Below, one piece after another: positions 5,897 to 15,440 of a DNA stretch of 40,235 bases. Location: positions 23,434 through 63,668 of the forward strand of contig NZ_JAPYPS010000020.1 of the NCBI RefSeq assembly GCF_029937575.1, in the 5' to 3' direction. The DNA comes from Nocardioides sp. (GTDB lineage: Bacteria > Actinomycetota > Actinomycetes > Propionibacteriales > Nocardioidaceae). The notes under the pieces were generated by a model that saw only the letters and a list, made by a program, of their open reading frames with translations, was not told the DNA's origin and ran no database searches. The translations under genes and the position numbers were made by a program. Position 1 is the first letter of the stretch. Each line of letters begins with the position of its first letter.

Positions 5897-7575
5897 TGAG
5901 CGACATCCAGCTCTGGACGCTGATCTTCGCGATCATCACGTTCAGCGTCTACATCTACATCGCCTACGCCAGCCGGGTCTCCGACACGGCCGGCTTCTAC
6001 ATCGCCGGCGGCGGCATCCCGGCTCCCGCCAACGGCGCGGCCATCGCAGCCGACTGGATGAGCGCGGCGTCGTTCATCTCCCTGGCCGGCATCGTCGGCC
6101 TCTCCTACAACGGGTACGCCGGCGGCGTGTTCCTGATGGGGTGGACCGGCGGCTACGTCCTGCTCGCGCTGCTCCTGGCGCCGTACCTGCGCAAGTTCGG
6201 CAAGTACACGCTGCCCGACTTCGTCGGCGACCGGTACTCCGAGACCGCCCGCCTCGTGGCCGTCCTGGCCGCCATCGTGGTCTCGTTCGTCTACGTCGCC
6301 GGACAGATGGCCGGCGTCGGGCTGGTCTTCACGCGCTTCCTCAACGTCAACACCACCACCGGCGTGATCATCGGCATGACGATCGTCTTCTTCTACGCCG
6401 TGCTCGGTGGGATGAAGGGCATCACCTGGACCCAGGTGGCGCAGTACTCCGTGCTGATCATCGCCTACCTCATCCCGGCGGTCGCGGTCTCCGCGAAGGT
6501 CACCGGCATCCCGCTCCCGCAGATCGGCTTCGGCCGGATCCTGGAGGAGCTCAACGGGCTGCAAGCCGACTTCGGGCTCGCCGAGTACTCCGGCGCCTTC
6601 ACCCAGATCAGCATGCCCAACATGATCCTGATCACCGCCGCCCTGATGTTCGGTACGGCGGGCCTGCCGCACGTGATCGTGCGCTTCTACACGGCCAAGA
6701 GCGTGCGCGCAGCGCGCTACTCGGCGCTGTGGGCGATCTTCTTCATCGCGATCCTCTACACGACGGCGCCGTCGGTCGCGGCCTTCACCAAGCTGCAGAT
6801 CATCAAGGACCTGACCGCGACGTCGCTGGCCGACGTACCGGGGTGGTTCAACACGTGGTCCGACGTCGGACTGATCACCACCTCCGGTGGCGGCCCGGTC
6901 AGCGACCTCGGGACGAGCACGTTCAGCTACTCCGACGTGATGATCAACAACGACATCATCGTCCTGGCCAGCCCCGAGATCGGCGGGCTGCCGGCTCCGA
7001 TCGTCGGACTGGTCGCAGCCGGGGCCCTCGCCGCCGCGCTGTCGACCGCCTCCGGCCTGCTGCTGGTGATCTCGTCCTCGGTCGCCAACGACGTCTACTA
7101 CAAGCGGATCAACCCCGCCGCCACCGAGGCCAAGCAGCTGCTGGTCGGACGGTGCGCGATGGCCGCGGCGATCGTGGTCGCCGGCTACCTCGGCATCAAC
7201 CCTCCCGGATTCGTGGCGCAGGTGGTCGCCTTGGCCTTCGGGCTCGCAGCGGCCAGCTTCTTCCCGATACTGGTGCTCGGCATCTTCTGGAAGAAGGCCA
7301 CCGCTGCGGGCGCAGCCGCCGGCATGATCACCGGCCTCACGGTGACGATGGCCTACATGATCTGGACGATCGACATCTACGGGAACTCCGACGGGCTCTG
7401 GAACATCCCGGAGACCGGTTTCGGGACGATCGGGATGCTGATCAACTTCGCGGTCACGATCGTGGTCTCCCAGTTCACCAAGAAGCCCTCGCCGCAGATG
7501 CAGGAGCTGGTCGAGGAGATCCGCTACCCCGGGCGCACCCAGCTCGTCGCCGCCCACCAGGACGGCGAGGTGTAG
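5896..7575 (+). CDS. VC_2705-type sodium:solute symporter (cation/acetate type)
   Basis: This 559-residue polytopic SSS transporter shows YASRVSDTAGFYIAGG near residue 25, ADWMSAASFISLAGIVG near residue 55, KYTLPDFVGDRYS near residue 108 and GTAGLPHVIVRFYTAK near residue 253. These are typical of the VC_2705 subfamily that works with a DUF4212 small subunit. It is only moderately similar to the first symporter, which lacks the hydrophilic insert near residues 320-350, so the two are distinct types rather than a recent duplication. Acs follows behind a strong terminator, which supports acetate or a related monocarboxylate as substrate. The start overlaps the small-subunit stop. Confidence 0.92.
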   Translation: MSDIQLWTLIFAIITFSVYIYIAYASRVSDTAGFYIAGGGIPAPANGAAIAADWMSAASFISLAGIVGLSYNGYAGGVFLMGWTGGYVLLALLLAPYLRKFGKYTLPDFVGDRYSETARLVAVLAAIVVSFVYVAGQMAGVGLVFTRFLNVNTTTGVIIGMTIVFFYAVLGGMKGITWTQVAQYSVLIIAYLIPAVAVSAKVTGIPLPQIGFGRILEELNGLQADFGLAEYSGAFTQISMPNMILITAALMFGTAGLPHVIVRFYTAKSVRAARYSALWAIFFIAILYTTAPSVAAFTKLQIIKDLTATSLADVPGWFNTWSDVGLITTSGGGPVSDLGTSTFSYSDVMINNDIIVLASPEIGGLPAPIVGLVAAGALAAALSTASGLLLVISSSVANDVYYKRINPAATEAKQLLVGRCAMAAAIVVAGYLGINPPGFVAQVVALAFGLAAASFFPILVLGIFWKKATAAGAAAGMITGLTVTMAYMIWTIDIYGNSDGLWNIPETGFGTIGMLINFAVTIVVSQFTKKPSPQMQELVEEIRYPGRTQLVAAHQDGEV

Positions 7576-7603
7576 CCACCCGGGGCCACGCCCCACCCCA
7601 TAC

Positions 7604-7640
7604 CCACGTGCCCCGGCGAGGACCTCGCCGGGGCACGTGG
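7604..7640 (+). terminator. Strong GC-rich terminator after the second symporter
   Basis: Arms of 17 bases at 7604-7620 and 7624-7640 are perfectly complementary around a 3-base loop, 28 bases past the symporter stop. No T-tract follows. The hairpin should separate the symporter operon from acs and imply a dedicated acs promoter. Confidence 0.85.
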
Positions 7641-7647
7641 CAGCACC

Positions 7648-7683
7648 GGACAACCAGCGGGACAACCAGCGGGACAACCAGCG
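7648..7683 (+). repeat. Three 12-bp tandem repeats downstream of the terminator
   Basis: The unit ggacaaccagcg is repeated three times without a change, and a partial fourth copy follows (ggcaacc). It lies between the terminator and the acs promoter. Perfect copies point to a young slippage array; no function is evident. Confidence 0.8.
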
Positions 7684-7718
7684 GGCAACCCACACACGCC
7701 ACGATGAGCCCACCGTCC

Positions 7719-7737
7719 TACTGTGATCAGAGCCACC
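7719..7737 (+). promoter_or_regulatory. acs promoter -10 overlapped by a Crp-type site
   Basis: TACTGT at 7719-7724 fits the actinobacterial -10 pattern TANNNT. Overlapping it, tgtgatcagagccacc at 7722-7737 fits GTG-N6-GNCAC. A transcript from here would carry a leader of about 40 nt containing AGGAG at 7759-7763, eight bases before the GTG start. Overlap with the -10 suggests repression by a bound Crp-like protein. Confidence 0.45.
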
Positions 7738-7771
7738 GGATCCACCCGAGCAGACATCAGGAGAGCGCACC

Positions 7772-9760
<1,989 letters not shown>

Positions 9761-9777
9761 CCCCGCCCCGCCGACCA

Positions 9778-10893
9778 CTACTTGCCGCGCGAGGCCTTGA
9801 TCAGCTTGGGGACACCCCACCGCAGCGGGTCGTTGAACCACGCCCAGTTGTGCACGCCGCCGGTGGCGACCCGGGCGGTGTAGGGGATCTGGTTCACGGT
9901 CAGCTCGTAGAGGAAGCTGCGCTGGGTGTTCCACAGGGTCTGCTCGAAGGTGCCCGAGTAGATGCCTTCGTCGCTCGAGGCCGCGTAGCCGGTGCCGGAG
10001 GCGATCAGGATGCGCAGGCCTCTCAGCCGAGGGGCCAGGTCCTTGGGGTTGTGGTCCTGCCAGTTGGCGCGGTCGACGATCGGGTCGCCCCAGATGCGCC
10101 GCAGGTCGGGGTCGGCGTACCCGAGGATCGAGCTGATCGCCGGGTGCAGGCCGTACGTCGCCATCGTCGTCGTGTCGAGGGCTCCGGAGATGCTCAGCAC
10201 CCCCTTGAACATGCCGGGGTTGTGCGCGGCGTAGTTCATCACCCCGATCCCGCCCATCGACGCGCCGACCGCCGTGCGGGCGCCCGCGATGGTGCGGAAC
10301 CGCTTGTCGACCCACGGGACGACGACCTTCGTGTGGTAGGTCTCCCAGTCGAACGAGCCGTCGTGCCAGTCCGAGAAGAAGCCGGCGTTCTTGCCGAAGC
10401 CGCCGTCGGGCATGACCAGGATGGCCTTCCAACGACGTGACATCTTGGTGAGCTCGGTCTTGAAGGTCCAGCCGTCGTAGGTGCTCTGGCCACCGTTCCA
10501 GAGGAAGACCACCGGGTAGCGCCTGTCGGCGTTGCGGGCCCTGTCGTACCCCCTGGGCAGCAGCACCCGGGTGGTCGCGCCCTCCGAGACCTTCACTCCG
10601 CGCGGCGCGCGCACCTGGTGGTCGGTGCACCGGCGCGGCGGGCACGCCTCACCGCCACCCTCGCGCGGAGCACGTACGTCGGGGATCTCACCCGTGTCGG
10701 CGGAGGGGGTCGCCATCAGGCGGGCGTAGGCGCCGAGTCGCTGGATCACGCCGGACCCCGGGTGGGTCCGGACGACGACGACCTGGTCGTCGCCGTCGGG
10801 AGCCGCAGCGGCCGTCGCGGACGGGGTCAGGGGGACGGCGGCGAGCGCGGCCGCGAGACCGGTCGCGGCCAGGAGCCGGGTGATGGGGGTCAC
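9778..10893 (-). CDS. Secreted alpha/beta-hydrolase, esterase D/antigen 85 type
   Basis: This 371-residue protein has an Ala-rich signal peptide in residues 1-31 ending near ATAAAA. The mature domain shows the esterase D/antigen 85-like fold. The nucleophile elbow GASMGG contains Ser212, the catalytic His is probably His348 in GGVHNWAW, and the oxyanion region is PVVFLWNGGQS. Cys84 and Cys89 may form a disulfide in the exported protein. Substrates could be acyl esters of wall lipids or carbohydrates; the sequence does not decide. It lies 17 bp from the convergent acs stop and 29 bp downstream of the saccharopine-dehydrogenase-like gene, so it may be the last gene of that transcript. The GTG start is required to include the signal peptide. 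Confidence 0.85.
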   Translation of the reverse strand: MTPITRLLAATGLAAALAAVPLTPSATAAAAPDGDDQVVVVRTHPGSGVIQRLGAYARLMATPSADTGEIPDVRAPREGGGEACPPRRCTDHQVRAPRGVKVSEGATTRVLLPRGYDRARNADRRYPVVFLWNGGQSTYDGWTFKTELTKMSRRWKAILVMPDGGFGKNAGFFSDWHDGSFDWETYHTKVVVPWVDKRFRTIAGARTAVGASMGGIGVMNYAAHNPGMFKGVLSISGALDTTTMATYGLHPAISSILGYADPDLRRIWGDPIVDRANWQDHNPKDLAPRLRGLRILIASGTGYAASSDEGIYSGTFEQTLWNTQRSFLYELTVNQIPYTARVATGGVHNWAWFNDPLRWGVPKLIKASRGK

Positions 10894-10922
10894 GCTGATC
10901 TAACGGCGGACGGGGCGCTGAG

Positions 10923-12164
10923 TTACGAGGGGTCGAGCTCCTGCATCCCCCAGGGGCTGCCGTAGTCGGTCAGCAGCTCCAGGAACGGTACGGCGTCGAA
11001 CGCCTCGGGCCCGAGCACGCCCACTCCGCCCCAGACACCGGTCGCGAGCAGCTCGAGGGCGATGACGGGGTTGATCGCGGTCTGCCAGACGACGCACTGG
11101 TGGCCGTACTCCGCCATCGTCCACGCGTTGTCGACCACGTGGAACAGGTACGTCGAGCGCGGCTCGCCGTCGATGCCGGTGCCGGTCACCCACAGGCCGG
11201 CGCAGGTCTTGCCCGTCATCCGTTCGCCGAGCGTGGCAGGGTCGGGCAGGACGGCGGCGACCACGTCGCGCGGGCTGACCTCGACCCCCTTGACGCGGAC
11301 CTTCTCCGTGCGGTCGAGGCCGAGCGTGTGCAGGACCTTGAGGATGGTGATGAACTCCTCGCCGAGGCCGTACTTGAAGCTCGCCCGCTTGCAGTCGATC
11401 CACCGCGGCATCAGGAGCACCTCCTCGTGCTCGACGTTGACGCACTCGACCGGCCCGATCCCCTCCGGGAAGTCGAAGATCTCCGGCTCGCTGAACGGTG
11501 CGGTGGTGTGCCACTCGCCTGCGCCCGTGCCGTCTCCCGCCCAGATGACCGGTGGGTTGAGGCACTCCTCGATCGTGGTCCACATCGAGAACGACGGCGC
11601 GAAGATCTCCCTGCCTGCCTCGTCCCGGACGACGAGGTCGGCTCCGTCGCGGGTGCCGAGCTCGTCGATCTCGGAGAAGAGGTGGTCGGCGGCGTAGCGC
11701 GCGAAGACGTCCGACAGCCCGGGCTCGACGCCCATCCCCACCAGCGCCAGTCGACCGGCCGCCTCCCACTCGGAGGCGACGGCGAACTGCTCGTCGCCGA
11801 GCTTGACCCCGCACTGCTCGTACGGCGACTCGGCGTGCGGCCGCGACAGGGACATGGCCATGTCGAGGTAGTCGGCACCGGCAGCGAAGGCACCGGCGAA
11901 GATCGCCATGTTGAAGACCGGGTCGACGGCGTTCATCACGTGGGTGATCCGGTGCTCGTGGCACAGCGCGGTGACCGACCCGGCGTCCGAGGCGTCGACC
12001 TGCGCCCCGACGTACCGCTCGTCGACGGCGGCCGCCCGGGTCGCGCGCGCCTCGTCGTAGTCGGCGATCACGACGGTCTCGAAGAAGTCGCGGCGCGCCG
12101 CGATCGCCGCGAAGGCGCCGCCCACGCCGCCGGCGCCCACGAGCAGGATGCGCATCTCACTCAC
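10923..12164 (-). CDS. Saccharopine dehydrogenase-like oxidoreductase
   Basis: This 413-residue protein has an N-terminal Rossmann fold (MRILLVGAGGVGGAFAAIAA) that should bind NAD(P)H, followed by NAVDPVFNMAIFAGAFAAGA and GMGVEPGLSDVFARYAAD. This is the arrangement of saccharopine dehydrogenase/Lys9-type proteins. Carboxy(nor)spermidine dehydrogenase belongs to the same superfamily. Its GTG start overlaps the stop of the aminobutyraldehyde dehydrogenase by 8 bp, so the two are translationally coupled; ATG at 12155 is an alternative start. The coupling suggests a substrate derived from polyamines or from lysine/cadaverine, for example an imine or secondary amine adduct. That is inference, and the reaction is not known. 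Confidence 0.85.
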   Translation of the reverse strand: MSEMRILLVGAGGVGGAFAAIAARRDFFETVVIADYDEARATRAAAVDERYVGAQVDASDAGSVTALCHEHRITHVMNAVDPVFNMAIFAGAFAAGADYLDMAMSLSRPHAESPYEQCGVKLGDEQFAVASEWEAAGRLALVGMGVEPGLSDVFARYAADHLFSEIDELGTRDGADLVVRDEAGREIFAPSFSMWTTIEECLNPPVIWAGDGTGAGEWHTTAPFSEPEIFDFPEGIGPVECVNVEHEEVLLMPRWIDCKRASFKYGLGEEFITILKVLHTLGLDRTEKVRVKGVEVSPRDVVAAVLPDPATLGERMTGKTCAGLWVTGTGIDGEPRSTYLFHVVDNAWTMAEYGHQCVVWQTAINPVIALELLATGVWGGVGVLGPEAFDAVPFLELLTDYGSPWGMQELDPS

Positions 12165-13590
12165 CGATGTACGACATCACGTGCTTGATCCGGGTGTAGT
12201 CCTCCAGGCCGTACATGGAGAGGTCCTTGCCGTAGCCGGAGTGCTTGAACCCGCCGTGCGGCATCTCGGAGACGAAGGGGATGTGGGTGTTGATCCACAC
12301 CACGCCGAAGTCGAGCCGCTTCGACATCCGAAGGGCGCGGGCGTGGTCGGCGGTCCACACGCTGGAGGAGAGCCCGTACTCGACGCCGTTGGCCCAGGCG
12401 AGCGCCTCGGCCTCGTCGCCGAACTTCTGCACCGTCATCACCGGCCCGAAGATCTCCTGCTGCACCTGCTCGTCCTCCTGCCGCAACCCGGAGAGCACCG
12501 TCGGCTCGTAGAAGTAGCCGCGCTCGCCCTTGCGGGCGCCGCCAGTGACCAGCGACGCATGGTCCGGAAGCCGGTCGACCATCCCGGCGACCTTCTCCAG
12601 CTGGGACTGGCTGTTGAGCGGTCCGTAGTACGTCGCCTCGTCGTCCGGCATCCCGGTCGGCATCCCCCGTGACGCCTCGGCCAGCGCCGCGACGAACTCG
12701 TCGTGCACGCCGGACTGCACGAGGACCCGGGTGGCCGCCGTACAGTCCTGGCCGGCGTTGAACAGCCCCGCACCGGCGATCCCCTCGGCCGCCTTGGCGA
12801 TGTCGGCGTCGTCGAAGACCACGACCGGGGCCTTGCCGCCGAGCTCGAGGTGGACCCGCTTGAGATCAGCCGCCGCCGCGCCCGCGACCTCCATGCCCGC
12901 GCGCACCGATCCGGTGATCGCCACCATCTGCGGCGTCTGGTGGGCGACCAGGGCGCGACCGGTGTCGCGGTCGCCGCAGACGACGTTGAGCACGCCCGGC
13001 GGCAGGAACTCCTGGCACAGCTCGGCGAGCAGCGTCGAGCTGGCGGGGGTGGTGTCGCTGGGCTTGAGCACGATCGTGTTGCCGCCCGCCAGGGCCGGTG
13101 CGATCTTCCAGATCATCATCAGCAGCGGGTAGTTCCACGGCGTCACCTGACCCACGACGCCGATCGGCTCCCGGCGGATCCAGGACGTGTGGTCCGCCAT
13201 GTACTCGCCCGCGGAGAGGCCCTGCAGGATCCGCGCCGCGCCCCCGAAGAAGGTGAAGTGGTCCGAGGCGTAGGGCATCTCCTCCGACATCGTCAGGCCG
13301 TGCGGCTTGCCGGTGTCGCGGCACTCGACGGCGTTGATCTCCTCGGCGCGCTCGTCGATGGCGCGCGCGATGGACAGCATCGCCTGGGCCCGGTCCTGCG
13401 GAGTGGTCTCGCCCCACGACTCGAAGGCGGCCGCGGCCGCGCCGTACGCCCGGTCGACGTCCTCGGGCCCCGACAGCGGCGCCCGGGCGTAGACCTCTCC
13501 GGTACTCGGGTCGATGACGTCGTAGGTCTCCCCCGACGCTGCGTCGGTCGACTCGCCGTTGACGACGTTCTTGAACCTCAGGTCTGCCAT
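12157..13590 (-). CDS. Aldehyde dehydrogenase, probable gamma-aminobutyraldehyde dehydrogenase
   Basis: This 477-residue NAD(P)-dependent ALDH has the oxyanion Asn153 in TPWNYP, the general base Glu249 in HLELGGKAP and the catalytic nucleophile Cys283 in NAGQDCTAATR. The sequence pattern and length resemble the PatD/YdcW and betaine-aldehyde group. Its neighbours are a class III aminotransferase and a polyamine importer, which fits oxidation of 4-aminobutanal to GABA after putrescine deamination. TAGTCT six bases upstream of the ATG is a -10-like element that would give a leaderless mRNA. The gene heads a minus-strand transcript that includes the saccharopine-dehydrogenase-like gene. Confidence 0.92.
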   Translation of the reverse strand: MADLRFKNVVNGESTDAASGETYDVIDPSTGEVYARAPLSGPEDVDRAYGAAAAAFESWGETTPQDRAQAMLSIARAIDERAEEINAVECRDTGKPHGLTMSEEMPYASDHFTFFGGAARILQGLSAGEYMADHTSWIRREPIGVVGQVTPWNYPLLMMIWKIAPALAGGNTIVLKPSDTTPASSTLLAELCQEFLPPGVLNVVCGDRDTGRALVAHQTPQMVAITGSVRAGMEVAGAAAADLKRVHLELGGKAPVVVFDDADIAKAAEGIAGAGLFNAGQDCTAATRVLVQSGVHDEFVAALAEASRGMPTGMPDDEATYYGPLNSQSQLEKVAGMVDRLPDHASLVTGGARKGERGYFYEPTVLSGLRQEDEQVQQEIFGPVMTVQKFGDEAEALAWANGVEYGLSSSVWTADHARALRMSKRLDFGVVWINTHIPFVSEMPHGGFKHSGYGKDLSMYGLEDYTRIKHVMSYIGE

Positions 13591-13591
13591 G

Positions 13592-13615
13592 GTCGGAGAC
13601 TACTGATCGTCCGAC
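13592..13615. promoter_or_regulatory. Inverted repeat over the ALDH promoter
   Basis: GTCGGA (13592-13597) and TCCGAC (13610-13615) are separated by 12 bp. The interval covers the presumed -10 of the ALDH gene (agacta on the plus strand, 13597-13602). This spacing suits a dimeric repressor. It lies in the 145-bp divergent region between the ALDH and the aminotransferase; the Lrp/AsnC regulator encoded at 21142 is a candidate. Confidence 0.4.
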
Positions 13616-13735
13616 GGAATCTGTAGGTCTTGGCCCGCTTTGGTCGCGGATTCGGTTGTGACCGACGCCTCGCGCGGATGATCAGCGCAGCCAACCTGCT
13701 TGCCCAGAAGGGGTGCCAACGCGCACCATGGACCC

Positions 13736-15106
13736 ATGCCCATGGACTACGACCACCTGCAGCAGGCCGCCAAGGACCACCTCTGGCTGCACTTCACCCG
13801 CCACGGCGGCTACGAGACCTCCGACGTCCCGATCATCGTCAAGGGCGAAGGGGCCTACATCTACGACGCCCAAGGCAAGCGCTACCTCGACGGTCTGGCC
13901 GGGCTCTTCGTCTCCCAGCTCGGCCACGGACGCACCGAGCTCGCCGACGCAGCAGCCGCCCAGGCCCGCGAGCTCGCGTTCCACCCGCTGTGGTCCTATG
14001 CGCACCCGTCGGCGATCGAGCTCGCCGAGAAGGTCGCCTCCTACGCGCCCGGCTCGCTCAACCGGGTCTTCTTCACCAGCGGCGGCGGCGAGGCGGTCGA
14101 GTCGGCGTGGAAGCTGGCGAAGAACTACTTCAAGCTCACCGGAAAGCCGATGAAGCACAAGGTCATCAGCCGCACCATCGCCTACCACGGCACCACCCAG
14201 GGCGCCCTCTCGATCACCGGCCTCCCCGGCCTCAAGCAGCAGTTCGAGCCGCTGGTGCCCTCGACCTTCCGGGTCCCCAACACCAACTTCTACCGAGCCC
14301 CGCTGCACGCCGACGACGAGGAGGCCTTCGGTCGCTGGGCCGCCGACCAGATCGCGGTCGCGATCGAGAACGAGGGGGCCGACTCGGTGGCCGCCGTCTT
14401 CCTCGAGCCCGTCCAGAACGCCGGCGGTTGCTTCCCGCCGCCCCCCGGCTACTGGCAGCGGGTGCGCGAGATCTGCGACGAGTACGACGTGCTGCTCGTC
14501 TCCGACGAGGTGATCTGCGCCTTCGGCCGGCTCGGCCACATGTTCGGGGCCGAGCGCTTCGACTACCAGCCGGACATCATCACCTGCGCCAAGGGCATCA
14601 CGTCGGGCTATGCCCCGCTGGGCGCGATGATCGCCGACGACCGGCTCATGGAGCCGTTCCTGCAGGGCGCCACGTCGTTCGCCCACGGCTACACCTTCGG
14701 GGGCCACCCCGTCTCCACGGCCGTGGGCCTGCGCAACCTGCAGATCTTCGAGGACGAGAACGTGCTCGAGCACGTCCGCGACAACCGCGACAACTTCCGG
14801 GCGACCCTCGAGCGGCTCAAGGACCTGCCCATCGTCGGCGACGTGCGCGGCGACGGCTACTTCTACGGCATCGAGCTGGTCAAGGACCAGACCACCAAGG
14901 AGTCCTTCACCGCCGAGGAGTGCGAGCGGCTGCTCTTCGGCTTCGTCTCCAAGCAGCTCTACGCCGAGGGCCTCTACTGCCGCGCCGACGACCGCGGGGA
15001 CCCCGTCGTACAGCTCGCGCCTCCGCTCATCTGCGACCAGTCGCACTTCGACGAGATGGAGCAGATCCTTCGCGTCGTGCTCGACAAGGCGTCGTCGATG
15101 ATCTGA
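13736..15106 (+). CDS. Class III PLP aminotransferase, probable putrescine/omega-amino aminotransferase
   Basis: This 456-residue class III aminotransferase has the PLP-binding Lys286 in TCAKGITSGYAPLGA, the aspartate of LLVSDEVICAFGR and the phosphate-binding segment SGGGEAVESAWKLAK. The family transfers terminal amino groups of putrescine, cadaverine, beta-alanine or similar to pyruvate or 2-oxoglutarate. It is divergent from the aminobutyraldehyde dehydrogenase, so together they can convert putrescine to GABA. Two in-frame ATGs (13736 and 13742) are possible starts. Neither has a good ribosome binding site, which suggests a leaderless or weakly translated message. The closest likeness is to SpuC-type enzymes, but the substrate is inferred. 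Confidence 0.9.
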   Translation: MPMDYDHLQQAAKDHLWLHFTRHGGYETSDVPIIVKGEGAYIYDAQGKRYLDGLAGLFVSQLGHGRTELADAAAAQARELAFHPLWSYAHPSAIELAEKVASYAPGSLNRVFFTSGGGEAVESAWKLAKNYFKLTGKPMKHKVISRTIAYHGTTQGALSITGLPGLKQQFEPLVPSTFRVPNTNFYRAPLHADDEEAFGRWAADQIAVAIENEGADSVAAVFLEPVQNAGGCFPPPPGYWQRVREICDEYDVLLVSDEVICAFGRLGHMFGAERFDYQPDIITCAKGITSGYAPLGAMIADDRLMEPFLQGATSFAHGYTFGGHPVSTAVGLRNLQIFEDENVLEHVRDNRDNFRATLERLKDLPIVGDVRGDGYFYGIELVKDQTTKESFTAEECERLLFGFVSKQLYAEGLYCRADDRGDPVVQLAPPLICDQSHFDEMEQILRVVLDKASSMI

Positions 15107-15123
15107 CCCCGCGCTTCGGGGTC
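15105..15123 (+). terminator. Hairpin directly after the aminotransferase
   Basis: Arms gaccccg (15105-15111) and cggggtc (15117-15123) enclose a 5-base loop, cgctt. The hairpin begins within the stop codon and has no T-tract, like other terminators in this genome. Confidence 0.6.
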
Positions 15124-15156
15124 GGTGGTTGGTGGGGACTTCGGGGTCGATGTCGA

Positions 15157-15174
15157 TGGGGCCGCGCGGCCCCA
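15157..15174. terminator. Second GC palindrome after the aminotransferase
   Basis: An 18-bp perfect palindrome with core ggggccgcgcggcccc lies 33 bases after the first hairpin. It could serve as a back-up terminator in both directions, since the next gene converges on it. Confidence 0.5.
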
Positions 15175-15440
15175 CCCGTCCCACGGGTCACATTCGCTCG
15201 TCCGTTGGGTAGAGACGACATGAAAACCGGCCGGAAACCTGCAGTCTCCGCCCAACCGATGAGGCGATGTGAAGGGTGTGACGGGTGTGGCGCCCGCGCA
15301 TGCGGCGGCGTGGGCGGAGCCCTCGCCGTTGAGCGCGCCGTTCAGTCGACCGCGAGACCCGGTCGACGACGCCCCGGGCGCCACACCAACCCCGAACACC
15401 CCACCAGGACCAACTCCGAAGGACAGCCCCCGAAGAACGA
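15175..15440. other. Structured intergenic stretch without a clear gene
   Basis: No convincing coding frame is visible: codon position bias is lost and the frames present are Pro-rich. A 12-base inverted repeat joins 15285-15296 (gtgtggcgcccg) and 15375-15386 (cgggcgccacac). Inside it another hairpin joins 15345-15352 and 15360-15367 (gtcgaccg/cggtcgac). The left part, about 15190-15260, is noticeably less G+C-rich. It lies between two convergent genes and could encode a structured RNA or hold an extended terminator. Confidence 0.35.

Noticed and set aside
7648..7683. Possible CRISPR-like array
   Set aside because: The 12-bp units are directly adjacent with no spacers and no cas genes nearby; this is a simple tandem repeat.
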